Shown piece by piece: positions 55,232 through 63,970 of a stretch of DNA of 64,000 nt (its first letter is position 1; each line of letters starts with the position of its first letter). Source of the stretch: Flagellimonas taeanensis (lineage in GTDB: Bacteria > Bacteroidota > Bacteroidia > Flavobacteriales > Flavobacteriaceae). A program made the position numbers and the translations under genes. The stretch is from the NCBI RefSeq assembly GCF_003584105.1, contig NZ_QXFO01000011.1:62001-126000 (forward strand), given 5' to 3'. The notes below the pieces were generated by a model that searched no databases, was not told the DNA's origin, and worked only from the letters and a program-made list of their open reading frames with translations.

Positions 55232-56731
55232 TCATTTTGTTTTTCTTAGATATTGTGCCGGTTGTCCATCCTTTGGGGTGGATAGCTTGATGAATTCGCG
55301 GATATGCTCGTTGGCGGACTCCAAGTCCTCAGTCCGTAAGTACATCATGTGCCCACTGCGGTATCCTTTCCAACTCATCCTATCCTTCAGCTTTCCGCTA
55401 AGGTCCATTTGCCAGAGGTTGTATTTGGAATTGAAGTAATCCGTTGCACCATCATAGTAGCCTGACTGCACCATCACATGTAGATAGGGATTTTGTGACA
55501 TGGCCTGGCGTAGGTCTTCGCCAGTGGTATTGTTGCTTCTGTCCCATGGGCGGGTATGCCCGCCAATATAATAGTCCAAATCGGTGTTATAGTTGAGGAA
55601 ATTTTTGAAGTAATAATTTATCGCTGGGGTGAACGAGTGCTGCCAAGAACGGATTTCGGCCGCATAGTCGGGTCGCTCGCCAGAATCGTTTTTGTCGATA
55701 CCCAGGTACCTTGAATCGAGCCTACCGATGGTGAACCCTTCATCGCGGAGCAGTTCTTTCCAGAAAAATTGCTCGGGAATCCTCAAATTATGTTCTAGGA
55801 CCACTTTTTCGGATAGTCCAGAATATCTGGCAATCTTCTTGGCGGCTTCCTTTCGCTCCGCATCTGAAATGGAACCTCCTTTTGCCATGATGGGAATGAG
55901 TTGGCTTACGGTGTATTCTTCAACCTCCGGTAAAACATCGTCGAGGTCTTTGGATTGTAGGTCGGATGGTAATTTTTTATGGAACCAGGCAGCGGCAGTG
56001 TAGTAGGGGAGTTGGTTTGCTGCTTCAATGACAGTTCCTCTCTCGATCCCAAGACCTGTGGGCGATACCAAAATGACTCCGTTGAGGTACATCCAGTGGG
56101 AGTTTTGCAGTTCCAAGGACAGTCCCGATACCCGTGGGGTACCATAGCTCTCCCCAATCAGATATTTTGGGGAGGCCCAACGATTTTGACGGGTCACGAA
56201 GTTATTGATCCAAGCGGCCAGATATTCAATGTCCTGATTCACACCAAAGAACCTTTTGGCAACCTCACTATCCTCCATGGTGTTTATGGGTCTGGAGAAA
56301 CCAGTGTTCACAGGCTCTACATATACGATGTCGGCCACATCCAAGATGGAGTGGGGGTTTTCCTCAACGCCATAGGGCTGCACGGGATAACCTTCGTCAT
56401 CCACGATTACCCGATAAGGGCCGGTGTATCCGAGATGCATCCATACCGAGGCGGCCCCTGGGCCACCATTGAACGAAATGAACAGTGGTCTTTTCGATTT
56501 GTCCTTTATATCCGTTCTTTCATAATAGGTAAAGTAAAGACCGGCTATGATTTTTCCTTTTTCGTCCCAAACCGGTTGCTTTCCAGCTATAGCCTTGTAT
56601 TTTACAGGTTTTCCCTTAATGGTGATTTCCCTGTATGTTGTCACGGTCGAATCCATCGCCGTGTTCAACTGTTGGGCGGTGGAAGTGAGAGCGAACACGA
56701 GGAAAGCCAAAAGGGTAGTGTAAGTTTTCAT
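55232..56731 (-). CDS. S10 family serine carboxypeptidase, copy A
   Basis: A 499-residue exported peptidase from MKTYTTLLAF (an ATG two codons earlier at 56737 is also possible). It has a signal peptide (TSTAQQ). It shares all catalytic motifs with copy B: NGGPGAASVW, LIGESYGTPR, QSGYYDGATDYF and YRSGHMMYL. Differences between copies cluster in surface segments and in the N-terminal domain (about 105-160), which may shift substrate preference. It is the first gene of the peptidase operon; an AT-rich inverted repeat lies 61 bases upstream. Confidence 0.9.
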   Translation of the reverse strand: MKTYTTLLAFLVFALTSTAQQLNTAMDSTVTTYREITIKGKPVKYKAIAGKQPVWDEKGKIIAGLYFTYYERTDIKDKSKRPLFISFNGGPGAASVWMHLGYTGPYRVIVDDEGYPVQPYGVEENPHSILDVADIVYVEPVNTGFSRPINTMEDSEVAKRFFGVNQDIEYLAAWINNFVTRQNRWASPKYLIGESYGTPRVSGLSLELQNSHWMYLNGVILVSPTGLGIERGTVIEAANQLPYYTAAAWFHKKLPSDLQSKDLDDVLPEVEEYTVSQLIPIMAKGGSISDAERKEAAKKIARYSGLSEKVVLEHNLRIPEQFFWKELLRDEGFTIGRLDSRYLGIDKNDSGERPDYAAEIRSWQHSFTPAINYYFKNFLNYNTDLDYYIGGHTRPWDRSNNTTGEDLRQAMSQNPYLHVMVQSGYYDGATDYFNSKYNLWQMDLSGKLKDRMSWKGYRSGHMMYLRTEDLESANEHIREFIKLSTPKDGQPAQYLRKTK

Positions 56732-56791
56732 GTTCATCTATGTTTATTTTAGTGCTGGGTGATGGTAAGTTGTATATATGTTGATTGTTTT

Positions 56792-56818
56792 TTAAATAAT
56801 TGAAAATCAATTATTTAA
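56792..56818. promoter_or_regulatory. AT-rich 12-bp inverted repeat upstream of the S10 operon
   Basis: TTAAATAATTGA (56792-56803) and TCAATTATTTAA (56807-56818) are perfect inverted copies with a 3-base spacer, 61 bases before the peptidase start. It may be an operator for a dimeric regulator. The sequence is AT-rich, so chance is possible. Confidence 0.35.
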
Positions 56819-56836
56819 TTTTTTATTCATAGTAAG

Positions 56837-56895
56837 AAAGGGCAGAGGTTGATTTTGAACGATTAAAGATAATTTAGAGAGCTCCTCTGCCCTTT
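56837..56895. repeat. Long-loop inverted repeat
   Basis: AAAGGGCAGAGG (56837-56848) and CCTCTGCCCTTT (56884-56895) are perfect inverted copies separated by 35 bases. It lies between the SusD stop and the S10 peptidase promoter region. It could be a terminator-like or regulatory mRNA fold. Confidence 0.45.
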
Positions 56896-56936
56896 TCCTA
56901 GCTAATCAATCAAACTAACGAACAAGATTTTTGATG

Positions 56937-56960
56937 ACCGGGACCCGATCGGGTCCCGGT
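56937..56960. terminator. 24-base perfect palindrome after SusD, possible terminator
   Basis: A GC-rich palindrome with 12-base arms (first arm ACCGGGACCCGA) and no spacer starts 31 bases after the SusD stop. The minus strand has no T-run after it, so termination is only possible, not clear. Confidence 0.4.
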
Positions 56961-56991
56961 TTCTTCAATTATTTTGAAATGGCCATCATTT

Positions 56992-58413
56992 TCAATTGAC
57001 GTCCCAGAACAGTTTTGTGGTCATCAGGTCCCCGCCCACAGAAGATGCCGCACTTTCGTAGTTGGCCTGATTCAATGTCTGTTCAGAAATTGGATAGGTC
57101 AACCTTACGGGTACTGTTGGCACAAAGGATAGTGGTGGAGCCTCAAGAACTGGGTAGTCCAATCTTCTATACTCTGTCCAGGCCTCCAACCCTTGGTTGA
57201 ACAAGGCCACCCACTTTTGCATGCCTATTTTTTCCTCCCAGGTTCCAGGAGCCGTGGCATAATCCACATCGGGATTGGCCAGGTACGCATCGGCACTATC
57301 GGCAAGCCCATAGTAGTCAAAAGAGGCACGAATGGCTTCAGTGTAGTGACTGGCTGCATCGGCAACCCCACCGATTCCTCTTTCCGCTGCTTCGGCCAAA
57401 AGGAATTCCACGGTTGAATAATCCATGAATATCACTGGGGTTGCAGGTTGATAGAACAATGTGCCGAAACGGGAATAATCAAAATAGGTCACGGCAAGTC
57501 CCGAAGGAGATCCCAAATAGACCCCATCGGTTCCATCCACTTCCTGAAAGAATACGGCCCTTCTTGGATCTTCCAGAGCGTTCATATAATCCACAAAAGG
57601 TTCGCAGCCTACAAAGTCCCTACGGTTTCCAACAGCAAGGTCGGTCCATAGTTCTGCCGTGTTGGGCTGGGACTCCAAATGCTCCACTTGCGCTACATCG
57701 GCATTGGAAGTGAAGACATTGGGAAGAGCAGCTGTAATGGCTTGGGTTCCCAATGTGGCATCGGCATCAATGACCCTCATTCCCATTTGGAGCAAAAGGG
57801 AGCTCCCAAACTTCTTCCAACCTGTTACATCACCATTGTACAGAATGTCCTGGCTCCATGATGCCTGACCTTCATCCAAAGTACTGATGGCGGTCGTCAA
57901 GCGTGAAATAAGGTCCTCGTAGATCACTTCGTCCGCATCGTATGCCGGGGAGATGTTATCGTAATCCAATGCTTGGGAATAGGGGATGTCACCAAAGGAT
58001 TCAACAAGTTTGGCATAGGTGAAAACCGTCATGATCTCAATGATGGCCAACTGGTTGGCTGCCACTGTGGCATTGGTTGGGGGAGTGGCTTCGATGACCT
58101 GGGCACTTTGGTCCAAGTTGATCAAGACCCCCAAGTAAACATTGTCCCACGTAAAATTGGAATAGTAGGTGGTACCTTCGTTATAGGTGACCGATGAAAT
58201 CTGCTGAACCAGCAACCTTGTGGTGTTGAACGGGTTCCCGTTGGCACCATAGGTAATGCCGCTCAATAGGTCCGACATGTTTTTTACGGCATTGTTGAAG
58301 AAGTTTTCCGCAGGAGCTTCGGTGGCGTTCTTGACATCCACGTTCATATCCTCCAAATCTCCAGAGCACGAAAAAAACAGGGCTATTAGAAATATGACAA
58401 TATAATTTTTCAT
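56992..58413 (-). CDS. SusD/RagB-type substrate-binding lipoprotein, locus 2
   Basis: A 473-residue outer-membrane lipoprotein (lipobox LFFSC, Cys16) of the SusD-like branch with shorter proteins. Typical segments are AIIEIMTVFTYAKLVESFGDIPYSQALDYD, YDADEVIYEDLISRLTTAISTLDE, ILYNGDVTGWKKFGSSLLLQMGMRV, TVEFLLAEAAERGI and the C-terminal ALFNQGLEAWTEYRRLDYP. It begins 18 bases after the SusC stop, so both come from one transcript. Downstream are the S10 peptidases. Confidence 0.93.
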   Translation of the reverse strand: MKNYIVIFLIALFFSCSGDLEDMNVDVKNATEAPAENFFNNAVKNMSDLLSGITYGANGNPFNTTRLLVQQISSVTYNEGTTYYSNFTWDNVYLGVLINLDQSAQVIEATPPTNATVAANQLAIIEIMTVFTYAKLVESFGDIPYSQALDYDNISPAYDADEVIYEDLISRLTTAISTLDEGQASWSQDILYNGDVTGWKKFGSSLLLQMGMRVIDADATLGTQAITAALPNVFTSNADVAQVEHLESQPNTAELWTDLAVGNRRDFVGCEPFVDYMNALEDPRRAVFFQEVDGTDGVYLGSPSGLAVTYFDYSRFGTLFYQPATPVIFMDYSTVEFLLAEAAERGIGGVADAASHYTEAIRASFDYYGLADSADAYLANPDVDYATAPGTWEEKIGMQKWVALFNQGLEAWTEYRRLDYPVLEAPPLSFVPTVPVRLTYPISEQTLNQANYESAASSVGGDLMTTKLFWDVN

Positions 58414-58431
58414 AATTTATTTTTTTCTGGT

Positions 58432-61400
58432 TTAGAATTGAACTTGAAGGTTAAAACCAAGATTTTTTACCGTCGGGAGCACACCATTTTGTGAACCTTG
58501 AAGGTTTCCTGAGCTCAAGCCCGCTTCTGGATCGGCATAAGGAAGATTCTTGTGTATGATCCACAGGTTGGAACCTACCAATCCCAATTTAAGCGATTGG
58601 ATGCTGAGCTTTTCCATGAATGCCATTTTGGGGAAACTGTAGTTGAGCGCAACTTCCCTTAGCTTCACGTAAGAGGCATCATAGATGAAATACGCTTGTG
58701 GGGCCCTGGTACTACCTGTTGCATTCTGGTAGTGGTCCATTGCGGTCCTTACCGTGTTCGGAGAACCATCAGGAGCTACCCCCGGTAGAATGATACCTCC
58801 ACCATTGGCCAAGGAGTTTCTTATAGGGTTGCCCAGATCGTTGAGTCCAACAGACCATGCATATAGACCAGACCTGTTTCCAGTAGATATATCATTTGAG
58901 AATACGTCACCTCCTTTTTGGATATCAATCAAAAAGCTCAGGTCAAAGCCTTTATACTTGAACGAGTTGGTGATACCTGCAGTCCAGTCAGGGGTAATAT
59001 TACCAATGACGTTGTTCGACGTAGAGGTACGCTCATAGGCACCGGTGGTCTGGTTGATCACGGGTTTTCCATCAAGATAGATATAATCCGTACCCATTAT
59101 GGTCCCGTAGGGTTGTCCCACTGTTGCATTGATGGACACACCACTTACGGTTCCCAACTGAAGGTTGGTCCCGCCTTGGAAAAGGGAAAGCACCTCACTT
59201 TGGTTTTTGGCCCAGTTCACATTGGCCCGCCATTGAAAGTCACCGGTAGGGATGATAGATCCGTCCAATGCAATTTCAATCCCTTTGTTCTCCACTTCAC
59301 CAGCATTGACGAATTTTGAGGAATATCCTGTGGCCGTAGAAATGGCAACAGGGATGATCTGATCTTTGGAGTTGGTCTTGTACAACGAAAGGTCCATTCC
59401 AATACGGCTGTTCAAGAACCTCATTTCCAGACCGGCTTCCACACTGACCGTTGTTTCTGGCAGTAGCTCTGAATTGTTCTTGGTCGCGTTGGTACCGTAC
59501 AAAGGCACTGCGCCAAAGGGAGTGGGCTTGTTCAGTACATCCACCAAACTGTTGGCAGGAGCGGAACTTCCCACTTCTGCATAGTTTAGGCGAAACTTAC
59601 CAAAGCTCAACCAGCTTTTTTCAATCAAGTTGGAAAAAACAAAACTGGAAGAAATGGATGGGTAGAAATAGGTGCTGTTCTCTGAAGGCAAAGTCGAGGA
59701 GTGGTCGAACCTTCCGGTCAGGTCCAGATAGATCAAATTGTCATATCCGAAAGAAGCCAGACCATAAAAACCATCCACACCCACTTTTTCAACACTTTCC
59801 ACTGGGGCGGGGGGCAGGTTCAATGAATTGGACAACGAATACAGGCCGGCCAATACCAATCCGCCGTTGGTTTCGGCATAGATGGAGCTTAGGTCTGTTC
59901 TCCTAATGTTGGTACCAAGCACCCCACTGATGTTCAACTTATCGGTTACATATTTGTTGAAGTTCAGCATCAGGTCATAGTTTTCCTCACTGAAGTTGAC
60001 GTTCCTTCGGGAATACCGTCCAACAGCTCCGGCAGTACCTTTGTTGTTCCTTTCTTCCTGAATAAAGGAGTAGGTGTCCAAGGATACCCTTCCCTCGATG
60101 TTCAACCAATCGGTGAACTTATATTTTACGGACACATTTCCAAAAACCCTACTACGGGAATCGTTCTGGTAGTTTTCATAAACGACCCAATAAGGGTTGT
60201 CGATGGTACCTCCCATAAAAGGATCCACGTTCAGGCCTGTATTGAAATAGGCATCCTTCAGTTCGTCGATCCCAACGTTCATGGCCCAATATTTCCTCAT
60301 GGAAGAAATCACGTTCTGTGCATTGGCACCTGTCTCATTACCGGTACGGTTCCTTCCCAGTGCATCCGTTAAGATATAATTGGCACTACCACTCACGGAT
60401 AGTTTATCGGTAACATCAAAAGACGTATTGATGGAAACGTTGTCCCTATTCAAATTGCTGTTGGGCATGATGCCTTCCTGGCTGAAACGGGTATAGGCAA
60501 TCCTGTAGGTGGCCTTTTCACCACCACCGGCAACGGCAATGCTGTTGGTCGTGGTTATTGGGGTCTCAAAGAAATCGATCAACTTACTTTTAGGAGCTTC
60601 CCAAGGGGTAGGCTGTAGATAGTAAGGTGAACCTTCATAGAAGGAATCCCATTGGTAGACCAATAGATTGGAATCAAAAGGAGCTCCGTACGATCCATAG
60701 GCAGTAGAGGGTGTGACCAAATCAAGCTCTCCATCACCGTCCACATCTCTATCCACGAAATAGCTGTCTCCCCCGCTACCGTATATGGCCCCGTAACCTG
60801 TACCGTATTCGTATTGGAAATCTGGCCAGGTAGATTTGTCTATCCAACCAGACGTAATGCTGGAGTTGATGGTGATCGTGGGTTTTTGTTTTGCTCCGGC
60901 TCCAGATTTGGTGGTGATGATCACAGCCCCATTTGTGGCCCGGGATCCATAAAGTGCTGTGGCGGCGGCACCTTTCAGTACGTTGATGGATTTAATGTCG
61001 TTAGGGTTGATGTCAGAAGCCATATTACCATAATCAAAACCTCCTGTACCACTTTGCTGGTCCGAAGTATTGAAGTTCGAGTTGCTCACGGGCACACCAT
61101 CGACCACGAAAAGGGCTTGGTTGTTCCCTGTCAAGGATGTACTTCCCCTGATGACTACGTTTGTGGAACCACCCATGTTGGTGTTCCTTTTGATCTGCAC
61201 CCCGGCAATCTTACCGGAAAGCGAGTTGACCACGTTGTCGGTCGGTGTTCTGTTCACCTCTTCGCCATCAAGTTCCTGGGTAGCGTACCCGAGTGACTTT
61301 TTCTCCCTTGAAATACCAAGGGCGGTGACCACGACCTCATCCAGTTGTGCTGAGTTTTCTTCCAGTGTGATGGTAATCGGGGAAGTGCCAGTTACTTGAA

Positions 61401-61992
61401 CTTCAGCCGTTTTGAAACCAATGTAGGAAACAACGAGAATGGCCCCCACTTCGGCCTCAACGGTAAAATTTCCGTCAAAGTCGGTCTGTGTGCCCTCAGT
61501 GGTTCCTTTTACCATAATGTTGGCACCCAAAAGTGGCATACCGGCATTGTCCACGACGCTTCCCGAAACCGTGCTTTGCATAACGGGGGTTGTGGCAGGT
61601 TCCACAGAAGCTCCCTGATCGGTGCGGAAATTGGGGGATTTCATCAAAATGATTTGGCGTCCCCTTACTTTATATACGACGGGCATGTTCTTGAACAAAA
61701 GGGTAAGCACCTCGTCAAGATTTTGGTTGCTCGTCCGTAATGTGACTTTCTTTTGTAGGGGAATTTGGTTGTATTCGTACATGAAACGGTACTCTGAGAG
61801 GGATTCAATTTCTCCCAGTGCCCTTTCAAGGGTAACTCCTTCCAGTTCAAGGGATAGCTTGTCCCCTTGGGAACCGGGTCCTGCTTGAATCTGGACAATT
61901 GAAGCGATAATCAGAAAAATGGTCAGTTTGGTTGGTAAACCATTCTTCAAGAATCCCTTCAGAAAAAGAAATCTAGATGGTTTTTTTTTCAT
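58432..61992 (-). CDS. SusC/RagA-type TonB-dependent transporter with STN signalling domain, locus 2
   Basis: A 1186-residue receptor. After the signal peptide comes an STN domain at about 45-115 (LSLELEGVTLERALGEIESLSEYRF, KVTLRTSNQNLDEVLTLLF). A carboxypeptidase-like domain follows (about 140-220; VSGSVVDNAGMPLLGANIMV), then the plug (VNSLSGKIAGVQI, VVIRGSTSLTGNNQALFVVDG) and the barrel. The STN domain lets the receptor signal to FecR when substrate binds, which fits the fecR and sigma-factor genes just upstream. It shares an operon with SusD. Substrate probably a peptide (inference from the S10 peptidases). Confidence 0.95.
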   Translation of the reverse strand: MKKKPSRFLFLKGFLKNGLPTKLTIFLIIASIVQIQAGPGSQGDKLSLELEGVTLERALGEIESLSEYRFMYEYNQIPLQKKVTLRTSNQNLDEVLTLLFKNMPVVYKVRGRQIILMKSPNFRTDQGASVEPATTPVMQSTVSGSVVDNAGMPLLGANIMVKGTTEGTQTDFDGNFTVEAEVGAILVVSYIGFKTAEVQVTGTSPITITLEENSAQLDEVVVTALGISREKKSLGYATQELDGEEVNRTPTDNVVNSLSGKIAGVQIKRNTNMGGSTNVVIRGSTSLTGNNQALFVVDGVPVSNSNFNTSDQQSGTGGFDYGNMASDINPNDIKSINVLKGAAATALYGSRATNGAVIITTKSGAGAKQKPTITINSSITSGWIDKSTWPDFQYEYGTGYGAIYGSGGDSYFVDRDVDGDGELDLVTPSTAYGSYGAPFDSNLLVYQWDSFYEGSPYYLQPTPWEAPKSKLIDFFETPITTTNSIAVAGGGEKATYRIAYTRFSQEGIMPNSNLNRDNVSINTSFDVTDKLSVSGSANYILTDALGRNRTGNETGANAQNVISSMRKYWAMNVGIDELKDAYFNTGLNVDPFMGGTIDNPYWVVYENYQNDSRSRVFGNVSVKYKFTDWLNIEGRVSLDTYSFIQEERNNKGTAGAVGRYSRRNVNFSEENYDLMLNFNKYVTDKLNISGVLGTNIRRTDLSSIYAETNGGLVLAGLYSLSNSLNLPPAPVESVEKVGVDGFYGLASFGYDNLIYLDLTGRFDHSSTLPSENSTYFYPSISSSFVFSNLIEKSWLSFGKFRLNYAEVGSSAPANSLVDVLNKPTPFGAVPLYGTNATKNNSELLPETTVSVEAGLEMRFLNSRIGMDLSLYKTNSKDQIIPVAISTATGYSSKFVNAGEVENKGIEIALDGSIIPTGDFQWRANVNWAKNQSEVLSLFQGGTNLQLGTVSGVSINATVGQPYGTIMGTDYIYLDGKPVINQTTGAYERTSTSNNVIGNITPDWTAGITNSFKYKGFDLSFLIDIQKGGDVFSNDISTGNRSGLYAWSVGLNDLGNPIRNSLANGGGIILPGVAPDGSPNTVRTAMDHYQNATGSTRAPQAYFIYDASYVKLREVALNYSFPKMAFMEKLSIQSLKLGLVGSNLWIIHKNLPYADPEAGLSSGNLQGSQNGVLPTVKNLGFNLQVQF

Positions 61993-62046
61993 AATTTTGA
62001 GTGATTTAAATTAGTTTGAATCGTTATTTATTACACAGTTTGAGAG

Positions 62047-62074
62047 AGGGAATGGGCCAACATTCCCTTTTTTT
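62047..62074 (+). terminator. Terminator-shaped hairpin on the strand opposite to the flanking genes
   Basis: AGGGAATG (62047-62054) and CATTCCCT (62061-62068) form an 8-bp stem with a 6-base loop, and a T-run (62068-62074) follows on the plus strand. It lies between fecR and susC, both on the minus strand, so it would stop antisense transcription. On the minus strand only a hairpin without a T-run remains. Confidence 0.5.
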
Positions 62075-62136
62075 GTGTATTTTTTTAAAATACTTACGTC
62101 ATAGGCAGAAGGTTTTTTTCAATGTTCATATTTGGT

Positions 62137-63282
62137 TCAGTTGATTATAATTTCTTTGGTGTTGGCATTGCCTTTGTCATTGATTTCATATCCAAAAGGA
62201 GCAATGATCTTTAATGCTTCCAATACGTCTTCGATGCTTTCGACCTTTATGTTGTATCTGGCATTGAAGGCTTTTTCCTCCAATCCAATGTTTTTGTTCA
62301 CAATACTTACATTATAGGCCCTTTCCAGTTTTGTGAGGAGTTCTGAAAAAGGAGTGTCCCTGAACACGATCTCGCCATTGATCCAGCTGGTATAGAGCAG
62401 GGTGTCCACTTTTTCCACGCTCATGGTTGCCTGTGTCTTGCTCCATGAGCCCTTGTTTCCTGGCTCCAGGAGAGTTTTGTTTTCAGGATCGGATTTATGC
62501 GAAAGGCTAACGGAACCTTCTACCAGAACGGTGTTGATAGTGCTCTGTTCTTCATAAGCGGTAACATTGAACTCGGTTCCCAATACTTGGACGGCCATTT
62601 CCTCGGAATTGACAATAAAGGGGTGGTCCTTGTTCTTGGACACCTTGAAATAAGCTTCGCCCGTCATGGTCACTTCCCTGTTGCCTTGATGAGGGAATTT
62701 TACAGGATACCTGATATGGGTTCCGGAGTTCAATTGTATTTCCGTTCCATCGGACAGTACAAGGGTGAACACCTTACCATAAGGAACATGGAGTTCATTG
62801 AAGACTGGATGGTCTACATTTCCAGGGTCATACCTAAGGGTATTCCCTTCCTGTACGGCAACCACTTCCCCAGAAGCCAATACAATGGATTGTTTTTTGC
62901 CCTCTTGTATAGTTTTTACCGCATCGCCCGTGTTCAGGGTAATGGTATTGCCAGGAATGGGTTGTTGATCGGAGTGTAGGGACAATTTCAAGGCAAGTCC
63001 CAAGCATACTATGCCTATAAAGACGGCAGCGTATTTAAGGATGGTAGGCATGGGCAGTTTCCTTACTTTTCTGCCCGATAGACGTTCTTGAAGCACCGTC
63101 CAGTCCTCTTCCTCATCCAATGCTTCCATGAACTCCAAGGATTCGTCGACCAGTCCTTCTTCCCATATGTTCCCCAAAAGCTCCTTGTCGGATTCGGATA
63201 GCCCACTTTTGGAGATATCCTCCATATTTCCAGTGGCCTTGATCTTTTGTAAATATGCCTGCAGTTGCTCCTTTTTGGACAT
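62137..63282 (-). CDS. FecR family anti-sigma factor
   Basis: A 381-residue inner-membrane protein that restrains an ECF sigma factor until a signal arrives from the STN-type transporter. The N-terminal cytoplasmic part (about 1-80) is acidic and helical. One membrane span is at about 84-101 (ILKYAAVFIGIVCLGLAL). The periplasmic FecR domain has VPYGKVFTLVLSDGTEIQLNSGTHIRYP, EVTMTGEAYFKV, VQVLGTEFNVTAY and LVEGSVSL, and a C-terminal domain FSELLTKLERAYNVSI. It diverges from the sigma-factor gene and is upstream of susC and susD on the same strand. Confidence 0.94.
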   Translation of the reverse strand: MSKKEQLQAYLQKIKATGNMEDISKSGLSESDKELLGNIWEEGLVDESLEFMEALDEEEDWTVLQERLSGRKVRKLPMPTILKYAAVFIGIVCLGLALKLSLHSDQQPIPGNTITLNTGDAVKTIQEGKKQSIVLASGEVVAVQEGNTLRYDPGNVDHPVFNELHVPYGKVFTLVLSDGTEIQLNSGTHIRYPVKFPHQGNREVTMTGEAYFKVSKNKDHPFIVNSEEMAVQVLGTEFNVTAYEEQSTINTVLVEGSVSLSHKSDPENKTLLEPGNKGSWSKTQATMSVEKVDTLLYTSWINGEIVFRDTPFSELLTKLERAYNVSIVNKNIGLEEKAFNARYNIKVESIEDVLEALKIIAPFGYEINDKGNANTKEIIIN

Positions 63283-63451
63283 GAAAACGGTTTTCTATAT
63301 TTATTAGTTGTCTTTTTTATTGAACAGGGTGACAAAAGAAACTTTTTTTTTAAAAACGTTAATTTTTGATATTCAAGCCACTATTTGTCAAACATTAAAT
63401 TTATATTTCCTTAACTTTAAGTCTCCTAATAACCCCCAAACCCAAAAGCAT

Positions 63452-63970
63452 ATGACCAATAAGGTAGAGGTGTTATTTAAAGATAACTATGCTTTATTAT
63501 GTCTGGTCTCATTCTCCATTGTGAAGGATAGGGATGCTGCAAAGGATATTGTCCAGGACTTTTTTGTTTCTATTTGGAATAAAAAAGAGACATTGACCAT
63601 TACAACATCCTTTGAAGCCTATGCTAGACGATCAGTAAGAAACCTAAGTCTCCTGTATCTTGAAAAAGAGAAAAAAACAAGCAGGTTGGAACACGATTTG
63701 GATTTTGGAAAGGAAGACCCCCCATCCCTATTGGATAAGCCAAAGAAGAACCGTAAGCTCTATGACCTTTTGAACCAAATGCCCGACAAGAGAAAGGAGA
63801 TTTTCATCTCTTTTGTGGTTCAGGGAAAAAGCTACTCGGAAATTGCCGAATCCAATGGTGTTTCCATCAACACGGTGAAGACCCAGATGAAAAGGGCCTA
63901 TGCATTTCTGAGGACCCATAAAAAACAAGATTTCATATCCGTGGTTCTGATATCCTGCTCGTTTTTTTGA
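63452..63970 (+). CDS. ECF-type RNA polymerase sigma factor
   Basis: A 172-residue sigma factor from the ATG at 63452; the open frame extends 48 codons further upstream, but that stretch has no similarity to the family. Region 2 is at about 5-70 (VEVLFKDNYALLCLVSFSIV, DRDAAKDIVQDFFVSIW) and region 4 at about 105-160 (LLNQMPDKRKEIFISFVVQGKSYSEIAESNGVSINTVKTQMKRAYAFL). It should direct transcription of the SusCD genes when freed by FecR. It diverges from fecR, and the 169-base gap has no consensus housekeeping promoter that I could place with confidence. Confidence 0.93.
   Translation: MTNKVEVLFKDNYALLCLVSFSIVKDRDAAKDIVQDFFVSIWNKKETLTITTSFEAYARRSVRNLSLLYLEKEKKTSRLEHDLDFGKEDPPSLLDKPKKNRKLYDLLNQMPDKRKEIFISFVVQGKSYSEIAESNGVSINTVKTQMKRAYAFLRTHKKQDFISVVLISCSFF

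Noticed and set aside
63308..63451. A 48-codon upstream extension of the sigma factor
   Set aside because: The extension has no similarity to ECF sigma factors and is AT-rich promoter-like DNA; the ATG at 63452 fits region 2 placement.
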